From VAZQ01 sp963835165 (GTDB lineage: Bacteria; Pseudomonadota; Alphaproteobacteria; Rhizobiales; Xanthobacteraceae), in assembly GCA_963835165.1 (NCBI GenBank), contig CAWIGD010000053.1, forward strand, positions 124,001 through 188,000: DNA of 64,000 nt, in the 5' to 3' direction. Under the pieces are notes generated by a model that was not told where the DNA came from, did no database searches, and saw nothing but the letters and a program-made list of their open reading frames with translations. Both the position numbers and the translations under genes were made by a program. Each line of letters begins with the position of its first letter. Position 1 is the stretch's first letter. This document shows positions 17,118-26,081 of the stretch, in pieces.

Positions 17118-18049
17118 GACATTTCACCCGCCCGGCGGTTGATATCGCGCAGGATGAACACCGCCGCGACGGTGAGGATCGGCACCATGAACAGCGAAAC
17201 GCTGGCGCCGAGCGGAATGTCGTTGCCCTGGATGCCGACCCAGAACGCCCAGGTCGCGAACACGTGCGTCCGGTCGATCGGGCCGCCGGCGGTGAGGATG
17301 CGCACGATGTCGAAATTGGCAAAGGTGACGATCAGGGAGAACAGCGCGGTGATCGCCATGATGTTGCGCATCATCGGCAGCGTCACGTACCACATGCGCT
17401 GCCACCAGTTGGCCCCGTCGATGGCGGCGGCCTCGTAGAGCTGTTCGGGCACCGATTTGAGCGCGGCCAGATACATGATCATGAAGAACGGCGCGCCGAT
17501 CCAGACATTGACCAGGATGACGGAGAAACGCGCCCAGTAGGCATCGCCGGTCCACGGCACCGGGCCGACGTCGAACAGCGCCAGGAGCCAGTTCAAGGCA
17601 CTATAAGAAGGATCGAACAGCCACAGCCACGCCAGGCAGCTCATGGCGGGCGGGATGACCCAGGGCACCAGCAGCATGCCGCGCCACTTGCGCTGGCCCC
17701 GGCTCGGGATGTTGTGCACGAAATGCGCGACGATGAACCCGATCAGCGCTTTGAAGATGACCGCGGTGACGGCGAAGATGCAGGACTGCTGCACCACCAT
17801 CCAGAACGTCTCGCGCTTGAACAGGAACAGGAAGTTGCCGAAGCCGACGAACCGCTCCATCGACTTGTTGAGGGTGGCGAGATGGACGGAATAGAGGGCG
17901 GGATACAGAACCAGGAGCACGACCAGCAGGATGAGCGGCAGCGTCATCAGGAAGGCGATGGTCGATTTGCGCTGCATCGCCTTGCGCAGCGCGGACCGCG
18001 GGACTGCCGCTTTGGCGATCGCAGGCGCCTCCAGTGCCGCATCGACCAT
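17114..18049 (-). CDS. Carbohydrate ABC importer permease (MalF type)
   Basis: The 311-residue product has six or seven membrane segments, a hydrophobic N-terminal segment after residue about 30, and the EAA loop LYEAAAIDGANWWQRM. It pairs with the MalG-type subunit encoded next. A gap of about 360 bases filled with palindromes separates it from the binding-protein gene upstream, so the membrane components may be expressed at a lower level than the binding protein. Confidence 0.9.
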   Translation of the reverse strand: MVDAALEAPAIAKAAVPRSALRKAMQRKSTIAFLMTLPLILLVVLLVLYPALYSVHLATLNKSMERFVGFGNFLFLFKRETFWMVVQQSCIFAVTAVIFKALIGFIVAHFVHNIPSRGQRKWRGMLLVPWVIPPAMSCLAWLWLFDPSYSALNWLLALFDVGPVPWTGDAYWARFSVILVNVWIGAPFFMIMYLAALKSVPEQLYEAAAIDGANWWQRMWYVTLPMMRNIMAITALFSLIVTFANFDIVRILTAGGPIDRTHVFATWAFWVGIQGNDIPLGASVSLFMVPILTVAAVFILRDINRRAGEMS

Positions 18050-18091
18050 GCGCTACCTCGGCATGTGAAATGTGCTTCGCGCTTTTTGCGC

Positions 18092-18207
18092 TGGGTCCCG
18101 GGTCTCATTCCGCTCGCGCAAGTGCGCTCGCTGCACTCGCCCGGGACACGGGACTCTCGTGTCCCGGACGAGCGAGCGCGCCAGCGCGAGCGAAGATCCG
18201 GGACCCA
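18092..18207. repeat. Nested palindromic intergenic element
   Basis: Outer arms TGGGTCCCGG (18092-18101) and CCGGGACCCA (18198-18207) enclose an inner 10-bp stem CCGGGACACG / CGTGTCCCGG (18141-18150 and 18158-18167) with a 7-base loop. Intergenic repeats built from GGGTCCCGG and CCGGGACAC blocks are frequent in Bradyrhizobiaceae, as far as I recall. It lies between the binding-protein and permease genes of one ABC system. Confidence 0.75.
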
Positions 18208-18261
18208 GGGGCCACGCGAAGGCTGGAAAGCCTCTCACAATAGATTTGCTCCCGAACTTCA

Positions 18262-18307
18262 GCGGCAGCGGGTGCCCCTCACCCGGCGGAGGGGAGCCCG
18301 CTGCCGC
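18262..18307. repeat. GC-rich hairpin between ABC genes
   Basis: An 11-bp stem GCGGCAGCGGG / CCCGCTGCCGC encloses an inner CCCCTC / GAGGGG pairing, with a short loop. Together with the adjacent palindromes it could cause partial transcription termination or protect the upstream message. Confidence 0.6.
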
Positions 18308-18361
18308 GCGCGGCGGTGTGGCGCCGCCGACCTCTCGGCAGGCGGCAGCCGCACCACGCGC

Positions 18362-18395
18362 CTAGTGCGGTGGATTTGAAGTTCCTATCATCGAA
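18362..18395 (+). repeat. Truncated CTAG-bounded hairpin element
   Basis: The sequence starts CTAGTGCGGTGGATTTGAAG and carries on to TCAT. It is identical over 30 bases to the left arm of the element at 45762, then jumps to CGAATCGGGACAC, which matches the right end of the element at 45853-45927 up to its last bases. It therefore looks like an internal-deletion derivative of the double-hairpin unit. It lies just beyond the stop codon of the ABC binding-protein gene. Confidence 0.7.
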
Positions 18396-18408
18396 TCGGG
18401 ACACACGC

Positions 18409-19743
18409 TCAGGTCCGCATGAAGCCTTCGATTTCGCTCTCGGCCCAGGCCAGGGTCTTCTCCATCGGTTCGCCCTGCTTGAACCGCACCACCATCTTGG
18501 TCTGGATCGCCTGGTTGTAGATCTGATGGGCGATGCGCGGTGGCGCCGGCGCTGCCCCGACCGACAGGATCTGGTGATTGTGCGGATTCGGGTAGTGGTA
18601 GAGCGTGCCCTTGGGCGGGCCTTCCTCGGCCCAGGTCTTGAAATCGGTGAAGCTGACGAACGAGGGCAGATCGTAGCCGGCGCTCGCCGCCACCATCTTC
18701 TCCGCCGACGCGCGCTGCGACAGGCGCACCAGCAGGCTCTTGGCGGCAGGCTTGTTCTTGCTGAAGTTCCAGATGCCCCAGAAGTAGGGCAGGAACGGTG
18801 CGTAGCGGCCGTTGGGACCTGACGGCATGCCGTGGGTCCACAGCTGCTCCGCGATCTGCGGCGCATCGCGCTTGGCAACGGCCCATGAGCTCGGCGGGTT
18901 CATGATCAGCGCGCCTTTGCCGGCGATCAGCCACTTGTTGTTGGAGGTGTTGTCCCAGGCCGGCGCGTCCGGCGGCAGGAACTGCGCGAGCTTCTTGTAA
19001 TAGTCGAGCGCCTGCCGCACGGCGTCGGACTTGACCGAGATGTTGCCCTTGGCATCGACCAGGTTGGCGCCGAAGGACTGGAAGATCGCCCCCGACGTGT
19101 CGGTGTTGTCCTCGGTCGTGCCCAGCCCGATGCCGAAGGGAACCCCGGCCTTCTGGCAGGCTTCCGCCGCCTTGAGCATGGCGTCGAGCGTCCAGGCCTC
19201 GGCCTTCGGCGGGCTGCCGGCGGGGTACATCGCAACCACGTCGATGCCGGCGTGCTTCTTCATCAGATCGATGCGCGAGCACGGCCCCTTGATCTGGCTG
19301 CCGACGGTGGCCGGCACGGCGAGCCACCGACCGTCCGCGCGCGCGAGGTAGTCGACCGTTGGATTGACCGGGCCGTTCTGCTTGAGCAGCTCGGTCATGA
19401 CGTCGTCGACCGGCTCCAGACTCTTGGCGTGCGCCTGCGGTTCCCAGGTCGGGAAAGCGAAAATATCGTGCCCGGATTTCGCCTGGGCCTCGGCGGCGAT
19501 GGTGAGCAGGTTCTTGTTCCCGACCGAGGTGATGTAGTCGATCGAGACCTCGACCTTTTCCTTTTCCGCCCACTCGTTGACCAGCGCCGTCGTGGTGTCG
19601 TTGGCGCCGGGCACCCAGTGGTCCCAGAAGCCCATCGACAGCTTGCCGGCGGCGTGGGCGCCGCGCACATACGGCATCGCCACCGCCGTCGCGGCGGCGG
19701 TCGTCGCCAGGAAACGGCGTCGCGTCATCCTGCCCTTGAGCAT
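18409..19743 (-). CDS. ABC importer extracellular solute-binding protein, family 1
   Basis: The 444-residue product begins with a Tat signal (TRRRFLATTAAATAVAMPYV, then RGAHA) followed by a large two-lobed binding protein of the sugar-binding family 1 (MalE/UgpB-like). The start at ATG 19743 was chosen because GGAGG lies just upstream and the Tat motif follows within six codons. It captures substrate in the periplasm for the two permeases and the ATPase encoded downstream on the same strand. Specificity is unknown; the CUT1 setting suggests a sugar, polyol or glycerophosphodiester. Confidence 0.88.
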   Translation of the reverse strand: MLKGRMTRRRFLATTAAATAVAMPYVRGAHAAGKLSMGFWDHWVPGANDTTTALVNEWAEKEKVEVSIDYITSVGNKNLLTIAAEAQAKSGHDIFAFPTWEPQAHAKSLEPVDDVMTELLKQNGPVNPTVDYLARADGRWLAVPATVGSQIKGPCSRIDLMKKHAGIDVVAMYPAGSPPKAEAWTLDAMLKAAEACQKAGVPFGIGLGTTEDNTDTSGAIFQSFGANLVDAKGNISVKSDAVRQALDYYKKLAQFLPPDAPAWDNTSNNKWLIAGKGALIMNPPSSWAVAKRDAPQIAEQLWTHGMPSGPNGRYAPFLPYFWGIWNFSKNKPAAKSLLVRLSQRASAEKMVAASAGYDLPSFVSFTDFKTWAEEGPPKGTLYHYPNPHNHQILSVGAAPAPPRIAHQIYNQAIQTKMVVRFKQGEPMEKTLAWAESEIEGFMRT

Positions 19744-20123
19744 GAGGCAATCCTCCATGGGTTTCCCGCGCGGACGCCGCCAGTTCCTGGTGCAGCCTTT
19801 TGCGACTGCGCGTTGGCGTGTCATCCGTGACTGCTGGAAGCTTAGACAGAATCGCCGCGGTTGTCAGGGCCGATTGTGCGTATTGATGACGCACGCGGGG
19901 GTATGTGTCGCAAGAGCACGCGGGCAGCGGCACATCGTCCCTTGCGGGGACAGACCAGGGCGTGGGCAAGCACCAGAGCTCCTGCGAACGCGCGCTTGTT
20001 CCAGATTCAAGCGTTCGTGCCCTCGTTCCGCCACCCACCCCTCCCCCGCACGCCAGGGAGGGAGCAGACCCGGAGTTCGCCGCTGGCCAATGTCAATTCG
20101 ATTTTTCAACGCGGCGCGGCGCG
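19744..20123. other. Intergenic stretch without a recognised gene
   Basis: About 380 bases between the ABC binding-protein start and the end of the amidinotransferase-like gene. It must contain the ABC operon promoter on the minus strand. I see no coding frame or strong palindrome I can support. Confidence 0.4.
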
Positions 20124-21023
20124 TCACGCCACGGCGGCGCGCTCGGGCGTGGCAACCGCCGGCACCGAGCGGCGGTCGAGCCGAAGCGTGAGGCAGAAGG
20201 CCGAGCCGCCGCTGCGCAGGAACGAGGGCAGCGGCGTCGTCACCACCCGATAGCCGCGCTCCGCGAGCTCGGCGCGCAGGCGCTCGCCGCAGCCCGACAT
20301 CACCACGGCATTGCCGAGGCAGACGGCGTTGGCTGCGAGACGGCACCCGTCCTCGCTGCCGATCGCGATGCGCTGCTCCGGCGCGACCCGCGCGCGGATC
20401 GCGGCCCGGCCCGTCTTGGTGAAGGCATCGGGCAGATACATGACCTCGCCGCGCGGGAGTGCGGAGAGCGCCGTGTCCATGTGATAGAAGCGCTCGTCCG
20501 CAAGCTCGAGCGCGACCACGTCCTCCCCGAACGTGTCCGCGACCGCGTGCCGCGCGGCGGCATCCGACCGCGGGCCATATCCCATCCAGAACAGCTTGCG
20601 GGTCTCGTCCCAGACGCAGTCGCCGGCGCCTTCGAGCACGACGTGCTCCGGGAGCTTGCACACGGAATCGACCACGCCGCGCGCCTGCAGCGAGCGGAAC
20701 GCCGCTTCGAAATGCACCTCCTCGCGCCGGCGCTCGGGATGACGGAAGCGGGCGAGCAGCACCTGGCGATCGAGCACGACCGCCGCATTCGCGGTGAACA
20801 CGAGATCGGGCAGGCCCGGCACGGACGGCACCAGGTCGATATCGGCGCCGCATTCCGTCAGGGTGCGATGGAGGTCGGCCCACTCGCGCGCGGCCGCCGC
20901 GTGGGCGCGGTTATCGCGCGCCCAGCTCGTCGGATCCATCCACGGATTGATGGCGTAGCTGACCGCGAAATGCTCGGGCCGGCACATCAGGAGGCGCGGG
21001 TTGCGCGTGTCGAGCGTCGTCAT
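20124..21023 (-). CDS. Arginine dihydrolase/deiminase-like guanidine hydrolase
   Basis: The 299-residue product is an amidinotransferase-fold (guanidine-modifying) enzyme. Visible active-site blocks are FTANA (Asn at 79), LEGAGDC (Glu 131, Asp 135), FYHMD (His 181) and GGSAFCL (catalytic Cys 277). It resembles the catalytic domain of arginine dihydrolases (ArgZ/AgrE), which turn arginine into ornithine, CO2 and ammonia, more than classical arginine deiminase of about 400 residues; dimethylarginine hydrolase is an alternative. The ornithine aminotransferase gene ends 14 bases upstream on the same strand, which favours ornithine as product. No carbamate kinase or transcarbamylase gene is nearby. 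Confidence 0.75.
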   Translation of the reverse strand: MTTLDTRNPRLLMCRPEHFAVSYAINPWMDPTSWARDNRAHAAAAREWADLHRTLTECGADIDLVPSVPGLPDLVFTANAAVVLDRQVLLARFRHPERRREEVHFEAAFRSLQARGVVDSVCKLPEHVVLEGAGDCVWDETRKLFWMGYGPRSDAAARHAVADTFGEDVVALELADERFYHMDTALSALPRGEVMYLPDAFTKTGRAAIRARVAPEQRIAIGSEDGCRLAANAVCLGNAVVMSGCGERLRAELAERGYRVVTTPLPSFLRSGGSAFCLTLRLDRRSVPAVATPERAAVA

Positions 21024-21036
21024 GAGGAGTGTTCCT

Positions 21037-22272
21037 TCAGGCCAAGGCCAATGCCGCGCGCGAGGGACGGCGGGTGCGGTCGAGCTCGCGCAGCACGTCC
21101 TCGAAGCGGTCGAGCGCCCAGTCGAGGTCGTCGCGGTCGATCACCAGCGGCGGCGCCAGCCGGACCACCGTGCGATGCGTCTCCTTCGAGAGCACGCCTT
21201 TGTTCAGCAGCCGCTCGCAGGCCTCGCGCGCGCTGGCGATGGCGGGATCGATGTCGGCGCCAACCCACAGGCCACGGCCGCGCACGTGCTTGAGCGCGGG
21301 GCTTGCGATCGCGCGCAGACGCTCCAGCATGTGGGCGCCGAGCACGCGGCTCCTCTCCACCAGCCCTTCCTCGTGGATCACATGCAGCGCCTCCAGACCG
21401 ACCGCAGCGGCGAGCGGATTGCCGCCGAAGGTCGAGCCGTGCGAGCCGGGCGTGAACACGTCCATGACCTCGCGCGTGGCGACAAAAGCCGACACCGGCA
21501 GCACGCCGCCGCCGAGCGCCTTGCCCAGGATGACGCCGTCGGGGCGGATGCCCTCGTGCTGGAACGCGAACCAGGCGCCGGTCCGGCCGAGGCCCGACTG
21601 CACCTCGTCGAGGATCAGCAGCACGCGATGCGCGTCGCAGATGCGGCGCAGTCCGGCGAGGAAGCCCGCGGGCGGCACGATGATGCCGGCCTCGCCCTGG
21701 ATCGGCTCGATCAGCACCGCCGCCGTGTCCGGCGTGATCGCGCGCTCAATGGCGGCGAGATCGCCGAACGCCACCGCGCGGAAGCCGGGCGTGAACGGTC
21801 CGAAACCGTCGCGATAATCGGGCTCGGTGGAGAACGAGATGACGGTGGTGGTGCGGCCGTGGAAATTGCCAGACGCGACGATGATCTCGGCGCGGTCGCG
21901 GGCGATGCCCTTGACGCGATAGCCCCAGCGGCGCGCGGCCTTGACCGCGGTTTCGACCGCCTCGGCGCCGGTGTTCATCGGCAACGCGGCATCGAGCCCG
22001 GTCAGCTTGCACAGCTGTTCGAGGAACGGGCCGAGCCGGTCGTTGAAATAGGCGCGCGAAGGCACCGCAAGGCGCTCTGCCTGCTCCTTGAGCGTTGCGA
22101 GAATGCGCGGATGGCCATGGCCGTGGCTCGCCGCCGAGTAGGCGCTCATCATGTCGACGTAGCGCCGTCCGGACGTGTCCCACAGATGCGCGCCCTTGCC
22201 GCGTGCCAGCACGACGGGGAGCGGCTCGTAGTTGCGAGCGCTGTAGCGGTTCTCCAGATCGATGGCTTTCAT
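21037..22272 (-). CDS. rocD: Ornithine aminotransferase
   Basis: The 411-residue product is a class III PLP aminotransferase with the lysine for PLP at about 251 (GVILGKALGGG), the acidic LDEVQSGLGRTG block and the N-terminal SARNYEPLPVVL motif of ornithine aminotransferases. It moves the delta-amino group of ornithine to 2-oxoglutarate, giving glutamate semialdehyde. The start is ATG 22272, preceded by GGAGG with good spacing. It is followed closely by the arginine dihydrolase-like gene and lies next to an Lrp-family regulator, forming an arginine-to-glutamate route. Confidence 0.92.
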   Translation of the reverse strand: MKAIDLENRYSARNYEPLPVVLARGKGAHLWDTSGRRYVDMMSAYSAASHGHGHPRILATLKEQAERLAVPSRAYFNDRLGPFLEQLCKLTGLDAALPMNTGAEAVETAVKAARRWGYRVKGIARDRAEIIVASGNFHGRTTTVISFSTEPDYRDGFGPFTPGFRAVAFGDLAAIERAITPDTAAVLIEPIQGEAGIIVPPAGFLAGLRRICDAHRVLLILDEVQSGLGRTGAWFAFQHEGIRPDGVILGKALGGGVLPVSAFVATREVMDVFTPGSHGSTFGGNPLAAAVGLEALHVIHEEGLVERSRVLGAHMLERLRAIASPALKHVRGRGLWVGADIDPAIASAREACERLLNKGVLSKETHRTVVRLAPPLVIDRDDLDWALDRFEDVLRELDRTRRPSRAALALA

Positions 22273-22406
22273 GGCAGGCCTCCGCACGATTCGCATTGCC
22301 GCTCATCGAATCTATGCGGCGGCCGCGGCTTGTGCGGCGGAAGTGACGGTGCAGGACGGCGGATTCGGCGGTGGCGCCCGATCGCGGCGACCGAAACGGC
22401 GGTTTG

Positions 22407-22910
22407 TTAACGTCTCGCCAGATTGCGGCCGATCAGCGATTCGGGATAGCCGGTGAAGCGGCGGATCGGGCGCAGCGCGACATGGCTGACGATGCGGGCC
22501 ACGCCGAGCTGGTCATCGTCGAGCAGCGCGCTGGTGAGCTCCTCGTACTCCGCGAGATCGGCGCACACGAAGCGCGCCATATAATCGACGTTGCCGCTGA
22601 CCTCCCAGCACTCGACGATGTCGTCGATCGCGGCCAGGCGCTTTTCGAAGCGGCCGCGATTGGCCTGCTTCTCCAGGATGATTTCGGCAAAGACGTTGAC
22701 CGGCTGCGCCAGCCGGCCAAGCTCGACGACGGCGTGATAGCCGGCGATGACGCCCGCGGCTTCAAGCCGCCGCACCCGCTCGAGCGACGCCCGCGGCGAC
22801 AGCCCCACGGTCTGCGCCAGCTTCTGGATGGTCGAGCGTCCGTCGCGCTGCAGGGCCGCGAGAATCTTGACGTCGAGTCGATCCAATGCCGATGGACGCT
22901 TGGCGGCCAT
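22407..22910 (-). CDS. Lrp/AsnC-family transcriptional regulator
   Basis: The 167-residue product has an N-terminal winged helix (LDRLDVKILAALQRDGRST, then the HTH with GLSPRASLERVRRLE) and a C-terminal RAM ligand-binding domain. Members sense amino acids. It is directly upstream of the ornithine aminotransferase gene on the same strand (134-base gap), so a role as arginine- or ornithine-responsive activator is plausible. The gap is large enough to hold its binding site. Confidence 0.88.
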   Translation of the reverse strand: MAAKRPSALDRLDVKILAALQRDGRSTIQKLAQTVGLSPRASLERVRRLEAAGVIAGYHAVVELGRLAQPVNVFAEIILEKQANRGRFEKRLAAIDDIVECWEVSGNVDYMARFVCADLAEYEELTSALLDDDQLGVARIVSHVALRPIRRFTGYPESLIGRNLARR

Positions 22911-22923
22911 GAACGTCCTGATC

Positions 22924-23712
22924 CTAGTTGAGCGCTTCGTCCTTGACCGGCACCGTATAGTTCAGCGCGAGCCGGCCGCCGTCGGCGTAGATGGTCTCGC
23001 CGGTGACATAGCTTGCGTCCGGCGAAGCGAGGAAGAGGGCGATCGACGCGATCTCGTCAGGCTCGCCGATGCGCCCGAGCGGCGTGCGCGCCAGTATCCT
23101 GCGCTTGGCGTCCCGGTCGGTCGCGACCGCCTTGAGGATGTCGGTCATGATCGAGCCCGGCCCGATGGCGTTGACCCGGATGCCGTAGGGCGCCAGCGCC
23201 AGCGCCATCACCTTGGTCAACTGATCCATGCCGCCCTTCGACACGCAATAGGGCGCATGGTTCGCGATCGCCACCACGGCATTGATCGAGCTCATATTGA
23301 TGATGCTGCCCGGCGGCTTGCCGGCCTCGACCTGCGCGACCATGCGCCGGGCGGCGGCCTGGCCGACCAGGAACGCGCCCTTGAGATTCACCCGCAGCAC
23401 GCGGTCGAAATCCGCTTCCGCCAGGTCGAGGAAATCGGCGCCGTGAATAATGCCGGCATTGTTGACCAGGACGTCGAGACCGCCGAACGCGCGGCAGGTT
23501 TCGGCAATCACGTTCTCGGCCTGGCGCGCATCGCCGACGTCGGCGGCCACGAAGCGGGCATCGCCGAGGCTGCGCGCGGCGGCCTCGCCGGCGGCGACAT
23601 CGATGTCGGCAATGGTGACGCGCGCGCCTTCGGCGACGTAGCGGCGGGCAATCGCGTACCCGATGCCGTTCGCCCCGCCGGTCACGATCGCGACCTTGTC
23701 CTTGAGCTTCAT
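22924..23712 (-). CDS. Short-chain dehydrogenase/reductase
   Basis: The 262-residue product has the NAD(P)-binding motif TGGANGIG (11-18), the NNAG motif near 84-87, and the catalytic Ser 142, Tyr 155 and Lys 159. It is a classical SDR, of the type annotated as 3-oxoacyl-ACP reductase or glucose dehydrogenase; substrate is unknown. Asp at position 36 near the end of beta-2 (IADIDVA) suggests NAD preference. The ATG at 23712 was selected since the sequence upstream is low-complexity repeat. It lies 13 bases ahead of the Lrp gene start and may be co-transcribed. Confidence 0.85.
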   Translation of the reverse strand: MKLKDKVAIVTGGANGIGYAIARRYVAEGARVTIADIDVAAGEAAARSLGDARFVAADVGDARQAENVIAETCRAFGGLDVLVNNAGIIHGADFLDLAEADFDRVLRVNLKGAFLVGQAAARRMVAQVEAGKPPGSIINMSSINAVVAIANHAPYCVSKGGMDQLTKVMALALAPYGIRVNAIGPGSIMTDILKAVATDRDAKRRILARTPLGRIGEPDEIASIALFLASPDASYVTGETIYADGGRLALNYTVPVKDEALN

Positions 23713-23778
23713 GCCGCGCTCCCGCGTCGTACCTGAGGCTATCAGTTCACAGTGCAAGCCGCGATCTCGGTGCACTCC

Positions 23779-23866
23779 CTCTCCCCGTTTGGGGAGAGTG
23801 GGTGAGGGGGTTACCAATTTCGTGAACCTTAACCCCTCACCCCATCCCTCTCCCAATGGGAGAGGG
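23779..23866. repeat. CCCTCTCCC/GGGAGAGGG palindromic intergenic repeat
   Basis: Three pairings nest here: CTCTCCCC-gttt-GGGGAGAG (23779-23798), GGGTGAGGGG (23800-23809) with CCCCTCACCC (23833-23842), and CCCTCTCCC-aat-GGGAGAGGG (23846-23866). Repeats built from such blocks occur between genes in many proteobacteria. The gap between the SDR and the penicillin-binding protein gene contains nothing else I can recognise. Confidence 0.7.
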
Positions 23867-23919
23867 AGCCCGCCTGTGCCAGCCGGCGAGTCCGATACCC
23901 CAATGGGGCGGGCAATAGC

Positions 23920-25965
23920 TCAGCGCCGCCCGAACAGGCGGTCGATGAACCAGCCATCGAGACCGCGCTCGATCGGCACCGGCCTCACCCCCGATCCGCC
24001 ACCTTGGGCGACGATGGGCGCCGGCGGCATCGGAACGTTCGCCGCCGGCAGCGCCGAGGCGAATGATGGCCCGCCCAAGCCCGGCAGGGCCGCGACCGCC
24101 ACGCCCTGATGGGCGGTCTTCATGAAGCGGGTCCAGATCTCCACCGGCAGGCCGCCGCCGGTCGCCTTCCTGGTCGGGGAGGAGTCGTCGTTGCCGAGCC
24201 ATACGCCGGTGACGAGATGGCCGGTGTAACCGATGAACCAGGCATCGCGGAAATCCTGGCTGGTGCCGGTCTTGCCGGCGGCCGGCCAGCCCGCAAGCTG
24301 CGCCTTTTGCGCGGTTCCGATCTGCAGGGTCTCGCGCATCATGGCGTTCATCATCGCCACATAGCGCGGATCGACGATGCGGCCGAGCTTCTGCGCCGTG
24401 CGCGAGAACAGAACCTTGCCGGCGTGGGTACGCACGCGTTCGACCACGTGCGGGGTGACCGCGTCGCCGCCATTCGCGAACGGCGCATAGGCGGAGGTGA
24501 GCTCGATGAGCGAGACCTCGGACGTGCCCAGCGCCAGGGATGCGTTGGCGTCGAGCTTGGAGGCGATGCCGAGGCGATAGGCGGTCTTGGCGACCGCCGC
24601 GGGCCCGACTTCGAGCGTGAGCCGCACCGACACCGTATTGAGCGAGAGCGCGAGCGCCTGGGTCAGGGTCACCGGGCCGTGATAGTCGCGGCTGTAGTTC
24701 TCCGGCTTCCAGCCCTTGACCGCGATCGGCTTGTCCTCGCGGATGGTTTCGGGCGTGAGCCCCCGTTCCAGCGCAGCGAGATAGACGAACGGCTTGAACG
24801 CCGAGCCCGGCTGGCGCTTGGCGACGACGGCGCGATTGTATTGACTCTCGGCGTAGTTCTTGCCGCCCACCAGGGCGCGCACCGCGCCGTCGGGCGACAT
24901 GGCGACGATCGCGCCCTGCGCGACGTCGAACTTCTGGCCGCGCAGCGCGAGCTCGTCGATCAGCGCCTTCTCGGCTGCCGTCTGCAGCGCGGGATCGATC
25001 GAGGTCTCGACCACGAGGTCCTGCTCGATGCGGCCCACGAGGTCGTCGAGCACGTCCATGATCCAGTCGGCGACGTAGTTGACGGAGCCGGCACCCGCGG
25101 GCTTCACGGCGCGGGCGGGTTGCGCGAGCGCGGTCTTCATCATGGTTTCGGTGATGAAGCCGAGCTCGCCCATGGCCGCGAGCACGGTCTGGGCGCGGCG
25201 CTCGGCGCCGGCGGGGTTGCGGTTGGGCGCCAGCCGCGAGGGAGATTTCACCACGCCGGCCAGCATCGCGGCCTCCGCGACCTTCACCTGGCGCGCCGAC
25301 TTGCCGAAATAGCGCTGAGCGGCGGCCTCGACGCCGTAGGCGCCGGAGCCGAAATAGACGCGGTTGAGATAGAGCTCGAGGATCTCAGCCTTGCTGAACT
25401 TGCGCTCGAGCCAGAGCGCCAGCACCAGCTCCTGCATCTTGCGCCAGAGCGTGCGCTCCTGGGTCAGAAACAGGTTCTTTGCGAGCTGCTGGGTGAGGGT
25501 CGAGCCGCCTTGCGACACGCCGCGGCGAAGCACGTTGGCGACCACGGCGCGGGCGAGGCCGATGGGGTCGGCGCCGAAGTGGCTGTAGAACCGGCGATCC
25601 TCGATCGCGATGAACGCCTTCGGCAGGTAGGCCGGAAGCTCCTTGATCGGCACGTCGGTGCCGCTCATCTCGCCGCGCAAGGTGAGCGGCCGGCCGTCGG
25701 TCCCCACGATCTCGACCGTCGGCGGCCGCTTGGGGACTTCGAGCGATTGAATCGGCGGCAGGGTCGAGACGACGAAGGCGATCGAGCCGATGGCGGCGAT
25801 CACCGCCCACAAGCCGAGCACGAGCGACCAATAGAACAGGCGCCGGAGCGCCCGCCCGCCGGCGCCGCCGCTCTTGCGGCGGCGGGCGGAGGTCGGTCGG
25901 CCCTTCGGTGCCGGAGCCGGGCCGGCAGCGACCGCGGGCTCGCGACGTGCCTTTCGTCCCGCCAT
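23920..25965 (-). CDS. Class A penicillin-binding protein (transglycosylase/transpeptidase)
   Basis: The 681-residue bifunctional peptidoglycan synthase has a basic cytoplasmic tail (1-40), one membrane segment (about 43-68), a GT51 glycosyltransferase domain with AIEDRRFYSHFG and GGSTLTQQLAKN, and a transpeptidase domain. The latter carries GSAFKP (catalytic Ser), SLNT and KTGTSQ. It polymerises and crosslinks glycan strands on the periplasmic face. Its C-terminal tail (last 60 residues) is rich in Ala, Pro and Gly. The domain order matches PBP1A-type proteins, but it is shorter than E. coli PBP1A because the OB-like insert is absent. Confidence 0.92.
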   Translation of the reverse strand: MAGRKARREPAVAAGPAPAPKGRPTSARRRKSGGAGGRALRRLFYWSLVLGLWAVIAAIGSIAFVVSTLPPIQSLEVPKRPPTVEIVGTDGRPLTLRGEMSGTDVPIKELPAYLPKAFIAIEDRRFYSHFGADPIGLARAVVANVLRRGVSQGGSTLTQQLAKNLFLTQERTLWRKMQELVLALWLERKFSKAEILELYLNRVYFGSGAYGVEAAAQRYFGKSARQVKVAEAAMLAGVVKSPSRLAPNRNPAGAERRAQTVLAAMGELGFITETMMKTALAQPARAVKPAGAGSVNYVADWIMDVLDDLVGRIEQDLVVETSIDPALQTAAEKALIDELALRGQKFDVAQGAIVAMSPDGAVRALVGGKNYAESQYNRAVVAKRQPGSAFKPFVYLAALERGLTPETIREDKPIAVKGWKPENYSRDYHGPVTLTQALALSLNTVSVRLTLEVGPAAVAKTAYRLGIASKLDANASLALGTSEVSLIELTSAYAPFANGGDAVTPHVVERVRTHAGKVLFSRTAQKLGRIVDPRYVAMMNAMMRETLQIGTAQKAQLAGWPAAGKTGTSQDFRDAWFIGYTGHLVTGVWLGNDDSSPTRKATGGGLPVEIWTRFMKTAHQGVAVAALPGLGGPSFASALPAANVPMPPAPIVAQGGGSGVRPVPIERGLDGWFIDRLFGRR

Positions 25966-26081
25966 TCCGCTCCCCCTGATGACCCCGAAGCGACCGTAGA
26001 GGGGGCGATTTAAGGGGGGGTTACTAGGACGCGCTGCGACCGAGCGGCGACGATATCAATTGATTAACCAGAACGAGCGTT

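Noticed and set aside
24109..26013. Open frame opposite the penicillin-binding protein gene
   Set aside because: Shadow frame; the catalytic motifs are all on the minus strand.
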